A stretch of DNA of 64,000 bases from Lachnospiraceae bacterium UBA1683 (GTDB lineage: Bacteria; Bacillota; Clostridia; Lachnospirales; Lachnospiraceae), in NCBI GenBank assembly GCA_002320245.1, contig DCKD01000087.1, positions 1 through 64,000 of the forward strand, in the 5' to 3' direction. The notes below the pieces were generated by a model. That model saw only the letters and a list, made by a program, of their open reading frames with translations. It did not search any database and was not told the origin of the DNA. The number at the start of each line of letters is the position of its first letter. The first letter of the stretch is position 1. Shown here piece by piece: positions 1 through 8,646 of this stretch. Made by a program: the position numbers and the translations under genes.

Positions 1-1443
1 GACTTCTTGTCGCACCTCTCGCTCAGGGTCGATGATGATAATATCCGCATCTGAAGAAAGCACCTGATTGATGATTTCTCCCTTTGCCGCAAATGACTTA
101 CCGCCACCAGATACACCGAGAATAAAGGAGTTACCATTCAAAAGCTGCTTACGGTCTGCGATAATCATATTTTTGCTGATAACATTCTGACCGTAATAGA
201 TACCGTTCTCGTGGAAAATATCCTGCACCCTGAATGGGATAAATACCGAAAGGCTCTCTGTTGTAAGTGTTCTGAACGCATCAATCTTTCTTGTTCCAAA
301 CGGCATTACCGTGTTGAGTCCATCTACCTGCTGAAATCTCAGTGTTGCAAACTGGCAAAGATGTTTTCTTGCTGTGGTAAGCAATGCTTCCGTATCATTC
401 TCAAGCTGTTCCTTACTGTCTGCCGTAATAACCATTGTGATAACAGCGAATATCATTCTCTGGTCACGGGTCGTAAGGTCATCGAGGAACTCTTTCATTT
501 CTTTCTTCTGCTGCTCCATATCATACGGAACAGTTGCAGAGAAGTTATTATTGGCATTCTGCCTACGCTGCCAGTTTGTAATATTGGTTTCCACCCCAAG
601 CAGACGGTTCTCTGCTTCCTTTACTGCTTCATCAGTCGGAACGGGAACAATATCAATGGACATCATCAGATTTCTGTTCATATCCGTAAGTTCCGCTACC
701 ATACTGTCTTTGATATAGGACGCATATTCACGAAGAAAAAGGACTCTTCCATAACGGTTTCCCATCTTGAAATAGTCCTTTTCAAATTCCATTGTGTCGG
801 GGCAGATATAATCCTTAAAATCGTGTCCCTTTTTTCTTGTTTCCTTAATATCAAAATGGAAAGAGCTTTCCTCTCCCACACGGTAAAAGTCGTGGAAAAT
901 ACGAAGTCTTTCGTCTGTTTCCAGTTCCACGCACTTACTTCCAAGCCTGCCGAAGTGAGCAATCAAATCTGCACCGACACGGGCAAAATATGTTCTTGCG
1001 TCCTCCACGCTCTTTTTATTGATGGAAATGGTAATATACTTATCCTGAACAATGGAGTTTGCACCCGTTGCCTTATCAAGAAGCATTTTGTTGTATTCCT
1101 CTCGATACTCGTCCAGATTATCTCCGGTTGTCGGAATAAGGATTGTCTGCTCAAAATCCAGTCTGTTGAGCCGACGATTATTGATTGTGATTTTTGTCGT
1201 TGCACCACTGTCAAGAGAGTTCAGAAGTTCGGAATATTCAAGGAACATCGCTTCCTTATCCTCACGGCTCGCCACTGCATAGTTAATATCCGTAAAGCGG
1301 TAGGTCTTTGAATATTTATCCTTTCCCACTTTGAAAATGCCATCATCAAAGATAGCTGCTACGGGAATCACGTCCTGCACCCCTTTCGGTACAACAAATT
1401 TTTCTTTATCCTGCTTAAACAGGTTCGTAAGAGTCTTAATCAT
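1..1443 (-). CDS. VirB4-type conjugation ATPase, N-terminal 481 codons (runs off window)
   Basis: The open frame runs from ATG at 1443 to base 1 without a stop, so the C-terminal half lies outside. Near the cut end the translation gives a Walker A motif, GVSGGGKS, at residues 443-450, followed by DADIIIIDPERE. This matches the VirB4/TraE family, the membrane-associated ATPase that powers the type IV secretion channel and pilin movement. The N-terminal 440 residues are the family's variable membrane-proximal part. The start overlaps the stop of the PrgI-like gene by 8 bases (ATGATTAA), so translation is probably coupled. It is the most distal gene seen in the leftward transfer operon PcfB-ArdC-VirD4-Maff2-TrbL-PrgI-VirB4. 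Family is clear; completeness cannot be judged. Confidence 0.9.
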   Translation of the reverse strand, partial: MIKTLTNLFKQDKEKFVVPKGVQDVIPVAAIFDDGIFKVGKDKYSKTYRFTDINYAVASREDKEAMFLEYSELLNSLDSGATTKITINNRRLNRLDFEQTILIPTTGDNLDEYREEYNKMLLDKATGANSIVQDKYITISINKKSVEDARTYFARVGADLIAHFGRLGSKCVELETDERLRIFHDFYRVGEESSFHFDIKETRKKGHDFKDYICPDTMEFEKDYFKMGNRYGRVLFLREYASYIKDSMVAELTDMNRNLMMSIDIVPVPTDEAVKEAENRLLGVETNITNWQRRQNANNNFSATVPYDMEQQKKEMKEFLDDLTTRDQRMIFAVITMVITADSKEQLENDTEALLTTARKHLCQFATLRFQQVDGLNTVMPFGTRKIDAFRTLTTESLSVFIPFRVQDIFHENGIYYGQNVISKNMIIADRKQLLNGNSFILGVSGGGKSFAAKGEIINQVLSSDADIIIIDPEREVRQEV

Positions 1444-1801
1444 TTGACTTCAATACCTCCTTCTGTTTCTGTTCAATGCTTGACTTCATCAGTTCGTAAT
1501 ACACATTGGTGGAGTGAAACACCAGCTTCTTCGGCATCAAAAACTCCGATTTTATCCACGCATAGATTGCTTTTTCTGCGGTCATACCGTTGTACTTCAC
1601 AAAGCCAAGTGCTGCAAACGGGGCAGCACCCAAAATGCACACCCACGATACGGTTTCCGTGCCAACATACGGTCTGAGCAAGAAATACAGTCCTACTGCA
1701 ACGCCACAAGCGAGAACAGAAAAAATGAACTGTCTGAGCGACAGTCCAAAAAACATTGACTCTGTATAATTTCTGATTTCTCGGTTAATTTTTACTTCCA
1801 T
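1436..1801 (-). CDS. PrgI family conjugation membrane protein
   Basis: A 121-residue protein with two closely spaced hydrophobic segments (about residues 25-45 and 52-70) and a charged C-terminal tail. Size, position just before VirB4, and the opening MEVKINREIRNYTESMFFGL fit the PrgI family of Gram-positive type IV secretion systems, thought to be a small inner channel subunit comparable to VirB3. The start overlaps the end of a small cysteine-rich gene, and its own stop overlaps the VirB4 start, so the three are probably translated in series. Function is inferred from family and context; no catalytic motif is expected. Confidence 0.85.
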   Translation of the reverse strand: MEVKINREIRNYTESMFFGLSLRQFIFSVLACGVAVGLYFLLRPYVGTETVSWVCILGAAPFAALGFVKYNGMTAEKAIYAWIKSEFLMPKKLVFHSTNVYYELMKSSIEQKQKEVLKSND

Positions 1802-1922
1802 ATCTGTTTCCTTTCCTGCGGTTTCGGTCTTTCTCCCTCACGCATTTATCATTCAGGCAAAAGACTTTGCCTTTCCGTTTACCGCCATAGTAAACACATT
1901 TCTTACAATCTCTTTGGTTCAT
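1785..1922 (-). CDS. 45-residue cysteine-rich small protein in the transfer operon
   Basis: A short frame starts at ATG 1922 with a good ribosome site (GGAGAG, 8 bases upstream). It encodes 45 residues with two cysteine pairs: C-x2-C near residues 6-9 and C-x4-C near residues 22-27. Both halves are rich in lysine and arginine, like a small zinc knuckle. The stop lies inside the start region of prgI (17-base overlap) and the start lies 15 bases after the TrbL stop, so it is embedded in the operon and very likely translated. I do not recognise a named family. A small zinc-binding accessory protein of the transfer apparatus is a guess. The overlap on both sides and the cysteine spacing argue against chance. 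Confidence 0.6.
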   Translation of the reverse strand: MNQRDCKKCVYYGGKRKGKVFCLNDKCVREKDRNRRKGNRYGSKN

Positions 1923-1936
1923 CTCAAAATCTCTCC

Positions 1937-2773
1937 TTAAAGTCCCATCATCTCTCGGATAATACGGTCAGACATTTTCACTGCACCGACAAGAACGAGC
2001 ATATTAAATACCAATTCCCCGATATATGCCCACACCTGCGTAACTGCTGCTGCGTCAGGATTCACTACTGGTGGCGATGAAGCAAATACGGAGAAAATAA
2101 TACAAGCAAGTACGATGACTGCTCCCTCAAGCAGAACGGCACAATAGCTCTTGATAAAACTCTTGCCGACATTCTGTGTTGGTTCTCCTGCAAATGTGGA
2201 AAGCGGTATCGGTGCAAGTGCTGTGTACATATACAACTTGAAAAATCTTCCGTACACCGTCATTATCAGAATGAACGACAGCACCGTGATAAATAATCCT
2301 CCGATAAGCGTTACCGCCCACAAGGGAATACTCTCGAAAAATCCGCAGTCCTCTATGGTCGTTACCATCTCTGCGGGCAAGGTCGTCTGTTCCGGAGTTC
2401 CAAATCCGGCAGCATTCATAATGGTTGAAATTGTCCCTTGCACGATATTAAATAGTGCAAGCATAAGCTCCATTCCGTATGTGATAACACCTTTCGCCAG
2501 TGCAAAACGAACAAAGAGTTTCAGTGCGTGTTCCGGTTTCTTCACATCTGTAAAACTTCCGCAGGTCTTTACCATACCTATCACAAAAAACAATACAAGT
2601 AAGGCAAGCCCGATAGCCTGAACCGCACCATTGATGTCAACGATAACCTTCCAGATATTCCCGCCCTTAAAGTTCTGCGGTGTAGTTGTGATGAGTGTCC
2701 ATATTTCCGACAGTTTTTCATTCCAAGTTTCAAGGGCATTTTCAAGATTTTGAACTACCCAGCTATCACTCAT
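1937..2773 (-). CDS. TrbL/VirB6-type polytopic conjugation protein
   Basis: A 278-residue protein with about five hydrophobic segments (near residues 50-70, 90-110, 150-180, 205-230 and 245-265). It lies between the Maff2 gene and prgI/virB4. This layout is that of the TrbL-like (VirB6) inner-membrane channel protein of Tn1549-type elements. The N-terminal 45 residues are soluble and tryptophan-rich; the C-terminus is short and basic. The start ATG has AAGGAGG upstream. A hairpin without a U-tract lies just before the gene. Assignment rests on topology, length and gene order. Confidence 0.82.
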   Translation of the reverse strand: MSDSWVVQNLENALETWNEKLSEIWTLITTTPQNFKGGNIWKVIVDINGAVQAIGLALLVLFFVIGMVKTCGSFTDVKKPEHALKLFVRFALAKGVITYGMELMLALFNIVQGTISTIMNAAGFGTPEQTTLPAEMVTTIEDCGFFESIPLWAVTLIGGLFITVLSFILIMTVYGRFFKLYMYTALAPIPLSTFAGEPTQNVGKSFIKSYCAVLLEGAVIVLACIIFSVFASSPPVVNPDAAAVTQVWAYIGELVFNMLVLVGAVKMSDRIIREMMGL

Positions 2774-2795
2774 TCAAAGCACCTCCTTACAATTA

Positions 2796-2824
2796 AGGGG
2801 TGTACCTTAACTTGGCACACCCCT
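2796..2824 (-). promoter_or_regulatory. Intercistronic hairpin between maff2 and trbL genes
   Basis: AGGGGTGT at 2796-2803 pairs perfectly with ACACCCCT at 2817-2824 across a 13-base loop. It is not followed by a U-run on the minus strand, so it is not a standard terminator. Such hairpins after an abundant-subunit gene commonly limit 3' decay and set different protein levels. Here it would separate the pilin-like Maff2 mRNA from the rest of the operon. That role is inference. Confidence 0.55.
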
Positions 2825-2846
2825 CGATAACTGTGTAACTCTTATC

Positions 2847-3209
2847 TTAGCCTGTGATAAGAGTAAGGATTTCTTTCGCAAAAGTGATAATGACACCACC
2901 CGCAAGAGTCAGGAAGCCATTGGCTCTCTGAGAAGGGTCGTGAGATTTGAGTGAAAGACCGACCTGCACGATACCAAAGCCAAGTAAAATCATACCGATG
3001 GCACGGATAAGTCCGAAGATAAAATCGGACAGATTATTGACTACGGTAAGCGGGTCATTCGCTGCAAATGCAGTCGTTGTCATTCCAAGTGCCAACGCAC
3101 CGATAATGACCATTGTGCAGTAAGCACGGAAGCCTTTCTTAACCTTTCCGGTCATAGTCAGTTTCTTTGTTTCCTGAATGTCAGTTGCTTTTTTCTTAAA
3201 AATAGTCAT
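2847..3209 (-). CDS. Maff2 family membrane protein (pilin-like)
   Basis: A 120-residue protein with a basic N-terminal 30 residues, a signal-like hydrophobic stretch ending TTTAFAA (about residues 33-50), then two further hydrophobic segments (about 62-85 and 98-118). Length, the QRANGFLTLAGG motif and position between VirD4 and TrbL fit the Maff2 family, which in Tn1549-like ICEs sits where VirB2/TrbC pilin is found elsewhere. It probably forms a cell-surface or channel subunit after signal processing. The downstream hairpin at 2796-2824 would be consistent with high expression. The pilin role is inference from context. Confidence 0.8.
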   Translation of the reverse strand: MTIFKKKATDIQETKKLTMTGKVKKGFRAYCTMVIIGALALGMTTTAFAANDPLTVVNNLSDFIFGLIRAIGMILLGFGIVQVGLSLKSHDPSQRANGFLTLAGGVIITFAKEILTLITG

Positions 3210-3228
3210 AGTTGAATACCTCCAAAAT

Positions 3229-3681
3229 TTAATTTGTTTGATTGTTTATGAACAGAGCTTCCATCTCCTCATCGGAAAGAAGTTCCCAGTTCGTTTCTTC
3301 CATTTCCTTTTCAGGAAGTGTTGCAGGGTCAATGTCCCAAATGGCAATCGAAGCAATATCTTTTGTGACTTCTCCGTGCTTATAAGGACTCGCCTTTCCG
3401 TCTGTGGTAAGTGCCACATTCGGGTGTTTCATAATGTCATATTTGAAATCCATAATGGGTCTTTCCCCACGGATAAACAAAATAGCGTACTGATTATCGA
3501 GCATACGCACCTCATCAGGGGTAAGTAACTCTCTGCCGCTAATCTGATAGTTGGTGGAATAGTTACCGCTTCTTCCGGTACTCTTTCCGAACGTGTTGGT
3601 ATCAATGGTTTCCTTGCCCAACAGCTCCGACACATATTTATGGGTTGACTGCTCATTTCCACCGAGGTAAAGAAATTCATC
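3229..3681 (-). CDS. virD4: VirD4 coupling protein, 3' exon (150 codons plus stop)
   Basis: This is the C-terminal part of the type IV coupling ATPase whose 5' exon lies at 6198-7553. The frame is open upstream of the first ATG (3633): the translation from 3681 starts DEFLYLGGNEQSTHKYVSELLG, the conserved segment following SIVGNC in VirD4/TraG proteins. Bases 3682-6197 between the two parts are a group II intron. Joining 6198 to 3681 restores one uninterrupted frame of 603 codons including stop, normal for this family. The C-terminal region carries the acidic, variable tail (EKEMEETNWELLSDEEME) typical of substrate-docking ends. It is followed by Maff2, 19 bases downstream. Confidence 0.9.
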   Translation of the reverse strand, partial: DEFLYLGGNEQSTHKYVSELLGKETIDTNTFGKSTGRSGNYSTNYQISGRELLTPDEVRMLDNQYAILFIRGERPIMDFKYDIMKHPNVALTTDGKASPYKHGEVTKDIASIAIWDIDPATLPEKEMEETNWELLSDEEMEALFINNQTN

Positions 3682-6197
3682 ATGAGGTAAGGTTCAGCTT
3701 GTCCTTTACAGGACTTGCATCCCCTCCCTCCCAAACCGCACGTACACCTCTCGATGTATACGGCTTTCCGCTTATTATATTTGCGGTATTAAGAATGAAT
3801 CAGTTTATGACATTCGGGGCATACCACAAGAGTTTTCCGTCTCCTTTTGCGCATAAGGAGTACCCACTCCGCATTGCCCTTTAAGTCTTTTAGTTTCTTT
3901 ACTTGATGGATTTCCAGATTTCTGCAATCCTTTCCACAAAGTTCACAGGTATGGCGTTCCACTCTCTGTTTCAGAGTGTTGGTTTTAGCGTATTTTGAGA
4001 ACTGCGGAAGTTCGCTCACATTGTCAAACTTCGTAGCTGATTCTTTTCGCTTAAACCCGTCTCTGTAAAAGGTTGTAGTTTTCCTTCCTGCTCTGGTATC
4101 GTATGCGATTGTAAACAGTCCTCCAACACAATATCTGCGCTTGATTTCGTGAACATTTGTTTTATACTTACAGGCAAATGTCTTGTACATACTGTACTTC
4201 ATAAGATTGGCGAATCTGCCTATCTTAAAGGAATCATTTGCTATGGCATAGTAGTTATAAAGTCCACGAACTTCCGCATTATATCTTGCCAGAATCTCTA
4301 TATCGCTTTGGTTTACCAGTTTTCCCCTGTGTAGGGCTACAAATCTTTCTTTTCCATTTTCGTTAATCTTGATTTTGATTGCATGATATTCCAGTAACTT
4401 TCCCACCCATTTTTCTCTGGGTACAAGTAGTTTCACCACTCCTGCATTGCTCCTGATTTTGTATCCTCCTGCGGATTTCTTTAAATCCTGACTTCTGGAT
4501 ACCGTAATGTCGTAGCCTAAAAATCTGGCTCTGTCTCCTGTATGTGTAACCTTCGTTTTGGTTTCGGACATTTCCAAATCCAGTTCTTCCCTGAGGAATC
4601 TGCCGACATCAGCTTTTATCTGTTCTGCGTCCGCTTTGCTCCCAATTACTCCAATAATAAAATCATCAGCGTAACGGGTGTACTGAATCCGTTTATACGT
4701 CTCATCTAAAGGTTCGGTAGGAGTTAGTTGTCGTGCTTGCTTTTCAAGCGTTTTCAAATGCTTATTGCGTTCCCATCGTTCTTCTGGAGATAAATCCGCC
4801 CACTTCTTTTTGCCCATACATCTGTAATAGGATGCCTTTTTGACAACTTTATTGTAGTCGGAGTTCATTTGTTTCTTCTTTCCTCGGTTATATTTCTGTG
4901 CGTATTCTTCCATAAATTTGTCTAATTCATGGAGATACACGTTCGCAAGCACTGGACTGACACCAGACCCCTGCGGTACACCGCTATATGTCCGATTGTA
5001 CGTCCATTGCTCCATATATCCTGCTTTTAGGAATTTCCAGATAAGTTGTAGGAACATTTCATCATCAATGCGTTTTCTCAACAATCTGATGATTGTGTGG
5101 TGATTAAAACTGTCGAAGCAGGCGTGTATATCACCCTCAACAAACCAGTTCGTTCCCGTAAAGGTTTTCTGAATCTGGTATAATGCTGTCTGACAGCTTT
5201 TGTTTGGTCTGAACCCATGAGATGTTTTCTTAAACACAGGCTCATAAATGCTTTCTAAAATCATTTTCACTACTTCCTGCACCAGTTTGTCATTGCCCGA
5301 CTGGATTCCCAACGGGCGCTTTTTATTGCTGTTTTTCTTAGCAATATATTCCCTACGTGCAGGTTTTGGCAGGTAACTTTTATCTCGCATGGATTCAATA
5401 ATCCTTTGGATTCTTTCGTCACTCATGCCATCAATGGTAGTTCCATCTGCACCGGCAGTCATACTGCCTGTGTTTGCATATATGTTTTTATATGCAAGCC
5501 AGTAGAACTCTGGATTGTACAGATTCCGATATAATCTCTGAAACCTGTAAGATTCATTCTTTGACTTTTCCGTCAAACTACTTAATACTTGGATTGGATT
5601 TCTCAATGCCTCTCGCACCGTCCTTTCATATCGTATTAGTAAATAAGCTACTCCCCTTCGCCATGTGAACGTCATTAACGTCTCGGACTACTATGGGAGC
5701 TGTGTGACCATGCCCGTTACCGGGTTTAGGTCATCCCCAGTTAGTATTCATAGAATTAGCGTTTCGTGTTGTCGGCACCGACTTTTGCCATTTACCCGCT
5801 GTCTTGCGGTTGTCCTTCCATGAGTATCGCTTGCTTTCATAACTGCGAAATGAAACCAACATGGAATAGCATACGTTTCAATCCTTTTCGTATGCGGAGT
5901 GCGGATTCCCCCACTTTGGCTATCGTTCAGGCAGTTTAGCTTTGTACCTCATACACGAATTTTTATTCTTGAATTTTCAGATACACAGGATTAGTACCTT
6001 ATCATTCAGGCTCTCGTCTATTGACAAGAGCGACAACATGCTACACTCCCCTTCGGGTTTCCCCTCTCGGATAAGTTGTAGAATAATAGGTTGTGATTTT
6101 TCATCACTTGATACTTTTACCTACTGCTTGCTAAAGGCAGTATTCCATAAATACCACGCCGCCGAATTTATAATGCGCTGGCGACTTCTGGGCGCAC
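3682..6197 (-). mobile_element. Group II intron 1 with reverse transcriptase, inserted in virD4
   Basis: On the minus strand the element begins GTGCGCC at 6197 (group II 5' consensus GUGYG) and ends CTCAT at 3682 (terminal AY). Its length is 2516 bases. Domain V is visible at about 3733-3766: AGCCGTATAC, a GAGA-type turn, then GTACGTGCGGTTT, in the classic 34-nucleotide form. Domain VI lies between it and the 3' end. The first 520 bases (5676-6197) hold no gene and should be the folded domains I-III; the reverse transcriptase is in domain IV. The boundaries were set by requiring both ribozyme ends and VirD4 frame restoration, and they agree. It lies in the sense direction of its host gene, so splicing could restore the mRNA. 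Confidence 0.9.
3789..5675 (-). CDS. ltrA: Group II intron reverse transcriptase/maturase with HNH nuclease
   Basis: About 600 residues with the order expected of an intron-encoded protein. Reverse transcriptase blocks include HGFRPNKSCQTAL, GDIHACFDSF, SGVPQGSGVSPVLANVYL and the catalytic YADD. A maturase (X) domain follows (about residues 420-530, RYNAEVRGLYNYY). The C-terminal HNH endonuclease is CELCGKDC, LEIHQVKKLKDLKGNAEW and CPECHKLIH, with all cysteines and histidines present. It makes the cDNA and cleaves target DNA in retrohoming, and helps its own intron splice. The listed start is the longest frame; a start near VREALRNP (about residue 20) fits family alignments better. It lies within intron domain IV and appears intact, so the intron may be active. 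Confidence 0.93.
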   Translation of the reverse strand: MTFTWRRGVAYLLIRYERTVREALRNPIQVLSSLTEKSKNESYRFQRLYRNLYNPEFYWLAYKNIYANTGSMTAGADGTTIDGMSDERIQRIIESMRDKSYLPKPARREYIAKKNSNKKRPLGIQSGNDKLVQEVVKMILESIYEPVFKKTSHGFRPNKSCQTALYQIQKTFTGTNWFVEGDIHACFDSFNHHTIIRLLRKRIDDEMFLQLIWKFLKAGYMEQWTYNRTYSGVPQGSGVSPVLANVYLHELDKFMEEYAQKYNRGKKKQMNSDYNKVVKKASYYRCMGKKKWADLSPEERWERNKHLKTLEKQARQLTPTEPLDETYKRIQYTRYADDFIIGVIGSKADAEQIKADVGRFLREELDLEMSETKTKVTHTGDRARFLGYDITVSRSQDLKKSAGGYKIRSNAGVVKLLVPREKWVGKLLEYHAIKIKINENGKERFVALHRGKLVNQSDIEILARYNAEVRGLYNYYAIANDSFKIGRFANLMKYSMYKTFACKYKTNVHEIKRRYCVGGLFTIAYDTRAGRKTTTFYRDGFKRKESATKFDNVSELPQFSKYAKTNTLKQRVERHTCELCGKDCRNLEIHQVKKLKDLKGNAEWVLLMRKRRRKTLVVCPECHKLIHS

Positions 6198-7553
6198 GCA
6201 GTTACCCACAATGCTCTCCCACTGTTTTTCAAACAAGGCTTTAAGCTGTGCCAAGTTCTGTAAGATGATGCTTACCGATACACCACGGGAACGCATAACC
6301 GACAGTATCTTGTCGAAGTCGTCCGGCAGTGAAACATTGGCAAATTCGTCCATCATAAAATGAACAGGCATCGGCAAACAGCCGCCGTGGATATGGTCGG
6401 CTGCATAAAACAACTGCTGAAAGAGCTGTGTGTAAAGAATGGATACCAAGAAGTTGAAACTTGAGTCGTTATCCGGTATCAGTGCAAACAGAGCCACCTT
6501 TTTCTCTCCGAGTGACTGCAAATCCAGTTCATCGGCAGAAGTAAGAGCAGCAAGACTTTCCAAGTTAAACTTTTCAAGCCTTGCTGCAAGGGTTATCTGT
6601 ATGGATTTTAATGTTTTGGAAGAGCCGGAATGATAAGAGTGGTAATACTTCAAAGCAATGTGGTCAGGATTATCTATCATCAAATCTGAAAACAGATTAT
6701 CAAGCGGAGAAGGACTTGGGTCGTCCTCGTCCTCAATTGCCCCGGCTCTGAGCATTTCCATTACCATTGCAAAATTCTGTTCTTCCGGCGGTGCTTCATA
6801 ATGCAGATAAAATACAAGTGCAAGCAGAAGCATTGACGCTGCCGTATCCCAAAACGGGTCATTGCTCTGTGAACCTTTCGGAGTGGTACTCTTGAAAAGA
6901 TTGGTTACGAGCTTCTGCACATCATTGTCGTTCTGCAAATATACAAACGGATTGTAACAATGGCTTTTCTCCATTGAAATCAAATCAAGCACACGCACTT
7001 CGTAACCTTTCTTCTCAAGAAGATGTCCCGTATCTCGCAGGATTTCCCCTTTCGGGTCTAATATCACATAGCTGTTTCTGGCAGCATTCATAATATTAGG
7101 CTTTGCATAAAACCTCGTCTTACCTGCACCGGAGCCACCGCACACAAGCGTATTCAGATTTCGTCTGTGCTTCTTGGCATTGAGTCCAATGCACACATTC
7201 TGAGTCATCAGCTTATTTTCTGACAGCGGTTTTTGTCGGTATTTCTTATCAATGGCTCTGACATTGCCCCATTTAGCAGAACCGTGTTCCTCTCGTCTTC
7301 GGTAATTCTTTCTTGTCGAGAAATAAATCCCGATACCCATTCCATAGCACAAAAGCAAAATGAGGACAGTTTTCAGGCTGTCCCCACATAATTTTATGGA
7401 AAATGGATTATCAAAAAGTGTCGCAAGATTGGCTGCTATCTCCGGCAGTCCTCCGCTTATGGAAGGTGCAATCAGAAGTGCCAGCCATATGACCGGAACG
7501 ATACCGACAATGGATAAAATAATGGCAGTCTGCCTGTCATTATCTCGCTTCAT
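6198..7553 (-). CDS. virD4: VirD4 coupling protein, 5' exon (452 codons)
   Basis: This is the N-terminal part of the type IV coupling protein, the membrane ATPase that brings the relaxase-DNA complex to the channel. Two N-terminal membrane segments lie at about residues 9-33 and 55-75. Walker A is GGSGAGKTRFYAKPN near residue 140, and the Walker B region VHFMMDEFANV is near residue 405. The chosen start is ATG 7553, preceded by AAAGGAAA; the longer frame from 7571 begins with TTG. The start overlaps the stop of the 67-residue gene by 14 bases. The exon ends with codon TGC (Cys) at 6198, directly before the group II intron. Without splicing the protein would end 8 residues into the intron. Confidence 0.93.
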
Positions 7554-7743
7554 CTGAGCGTTTCCTTTCAATCACTTTGAACTTTTTCAATGGGGCATTT
7601 CCGACTTTTACAAGCAGGTCGTCTACTGCATCTGCGGACTTGCCTTCCTCCATCAACTTTGTTTTCTCATCGTTTAAGGAGCGAATGACAACACCGTGTT
7701 CGTAATCGTCCAAAGCAATGTGGTAGAGTTTTTCTTTTTCCAT
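7540..7743 (-). CDS. 67-residue conserved ICE protein, paralogue of the 30557-30736 gene
   Basis: A small soluble protein between the ArdC-like gene and virD4, with a ribosome site (GGAGGG) before ATG 7743. It shares a recognisable pattern with the 59-residue protein at 30557-30736: KxYHxxLxxxE near the start, a middle VIxSL, then a KSADAVDDLLVKV / YTDAVDDVLCKV segment and a lysine-rich tail. This suggests two copies of one family within ICE 1. I do not know its function. The helix-rich, charged sequence fits a small regulator or assembly factor. The stop overlaps the virD4 start, suggesting translational coupling. Confidence 0.7.
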   Translation of the reverse strand: MEKEKLYHIALDDYEHGVVIRSLNDEKTKLMEEGKSADAVDDLLVKVGNAPLKKFKVIERKRSDEAR

Positions 7744-7755
7744 ATCTGCCCTCCA

Positions 7756-8640
7756 TTATCTCTCATAGTCCTTTGAACGCTCCTGCTTCTTGCGGAACAT
7801 TTCATCAGAGATATGACTGTGAATTTCTGCCATTGCATTTCGGGTCTTGGAAAGCTCCGCACGGATTTCTTTCGGCTCTTTGGAAGCCAGTCCCTCCGGA
7901 ATACGGTTAATTGCAAAATTCTGTGTATCTACTCCATACTTCTTGCAAAGCATATATCCGATACACACTGCCTGAAAGCCCATATCCCTGCGGCTGTAAC
8001 TTTCACTGTTGATAGAAAGCTGTGCGTGTCCGAGTTCCTGAGCGACACACTGGGCAACTGCTACGCTGTCGCCCACATTACGCTTCACATACAAGGTCTG
8101 CTTTTCATTATTATAGAAAGCTGCCATATTCGGATACGGAAGTTCATCGGTTGCCGCAACCTCCACCGGAGATACATCAAGCATTGTCGTGATAAGTGCT
8201 TTCGGGTCACGGTTTGCTGATACTGCCGGAGCTTTTCTTCCATTTGTCTGCGTAACATCAAATACCTTTTTGACATTGTAGGAAATACCCGGAGAACCAT
8301 CTGCTCTTGTGTATTCCACTGGTTCAAGGATAGAAATACTCTTTGCCCCTTTGGTAATCTTCACATTGTCCTTACCCCAATCATCAAAATCTTTAAGCTG
8401 TGTCGCCTGCGGATACTGACTGTAAATAAGGAGAGCATTTGCTGCGGAATATCTGTCCATTCGACTCTGCGTATCAAGAAAGTTCTTGAACTTCTCAGGG
8501 TCACTCACAATCTCACGGGCAGCATCATCAATCATCTGATAGACTTTTTCTTTTTCTGCTCGCTTCTTTTCTGCATACTCCTCTTTGGATAATCTTGGCT
8601 GATTACCGCCAGCCTTTGCGGGTTTGAAATCATTTGTCAT
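7756..8640 (-). CDS. ArdC-like ssDNA-binding/zincin-like protein (degenerate active site)
   Basis: 294 residues. The N-terminal half (about 30-135: RMDRYSAANALLIYSQYP, WGKDNVKITKGAKSISILEP) is the ArdC-like N-terminal domain that binds single-stranded DNA. The C-terminal half resembles the linked metallopeptidase domain. Where the family normally has HExxH, the sequence here is QELGHAQ, so the first zinc histidine is replaced by glutamine. A protective ssDNA-binding role during transfer is therefore likelier than proteolysis. In conjugative elements such proteins shield incoming DNA from restriction. The gene lies between pcfB and the 67-residue gene. Its C-terminus, RSKDYER, recurs at the ends of two other ICE 1 proteins. 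Confidence 0.8.
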   Translation of the reverse strand: MTNDFKPAKAGGNQPRLSKEEYAEKKRAEKEKVYQMIDDAAREIVSDPEKFKNFLDTQSRMDRYSAANALLIYSQYPQATQLKDFDDWGKDNVKITKGAKSISILEPVEYTRADGSPGISYNVKKVFDVTQTNGRKAPAVSANRDPKALITTMLDVSPVEVAATDELPYPNMAAFYNNEKQTLYVKRNVGDSVAVAQCVAQELGHAQLSINSESYSRRDMGFQAVCIGYMLCKKYGVDTQNFAINRIPEGLASKEPKEIRAELSKTRNAMAEIHSHISDEMFRKKQERSKDYER

Positions 8641-8646
8641 AGTGAA

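Noticed and set aside
211..1311. Plus-strand 366-codon open frame opposite virB4
   Set aside because: The minus-strand frame gives a clear VirB4 with Walker A; the plus-strand text is cysteine- and phenylalanine-rich with no family pattern or ribosome site, so it is a shadow.
3429..3734. 101-codon minus frame at the intron 1 / virD4 junction
   Set aside because: Different frame from VirD4, crosses the ribozyme 3' end and shows no conserved pattern.
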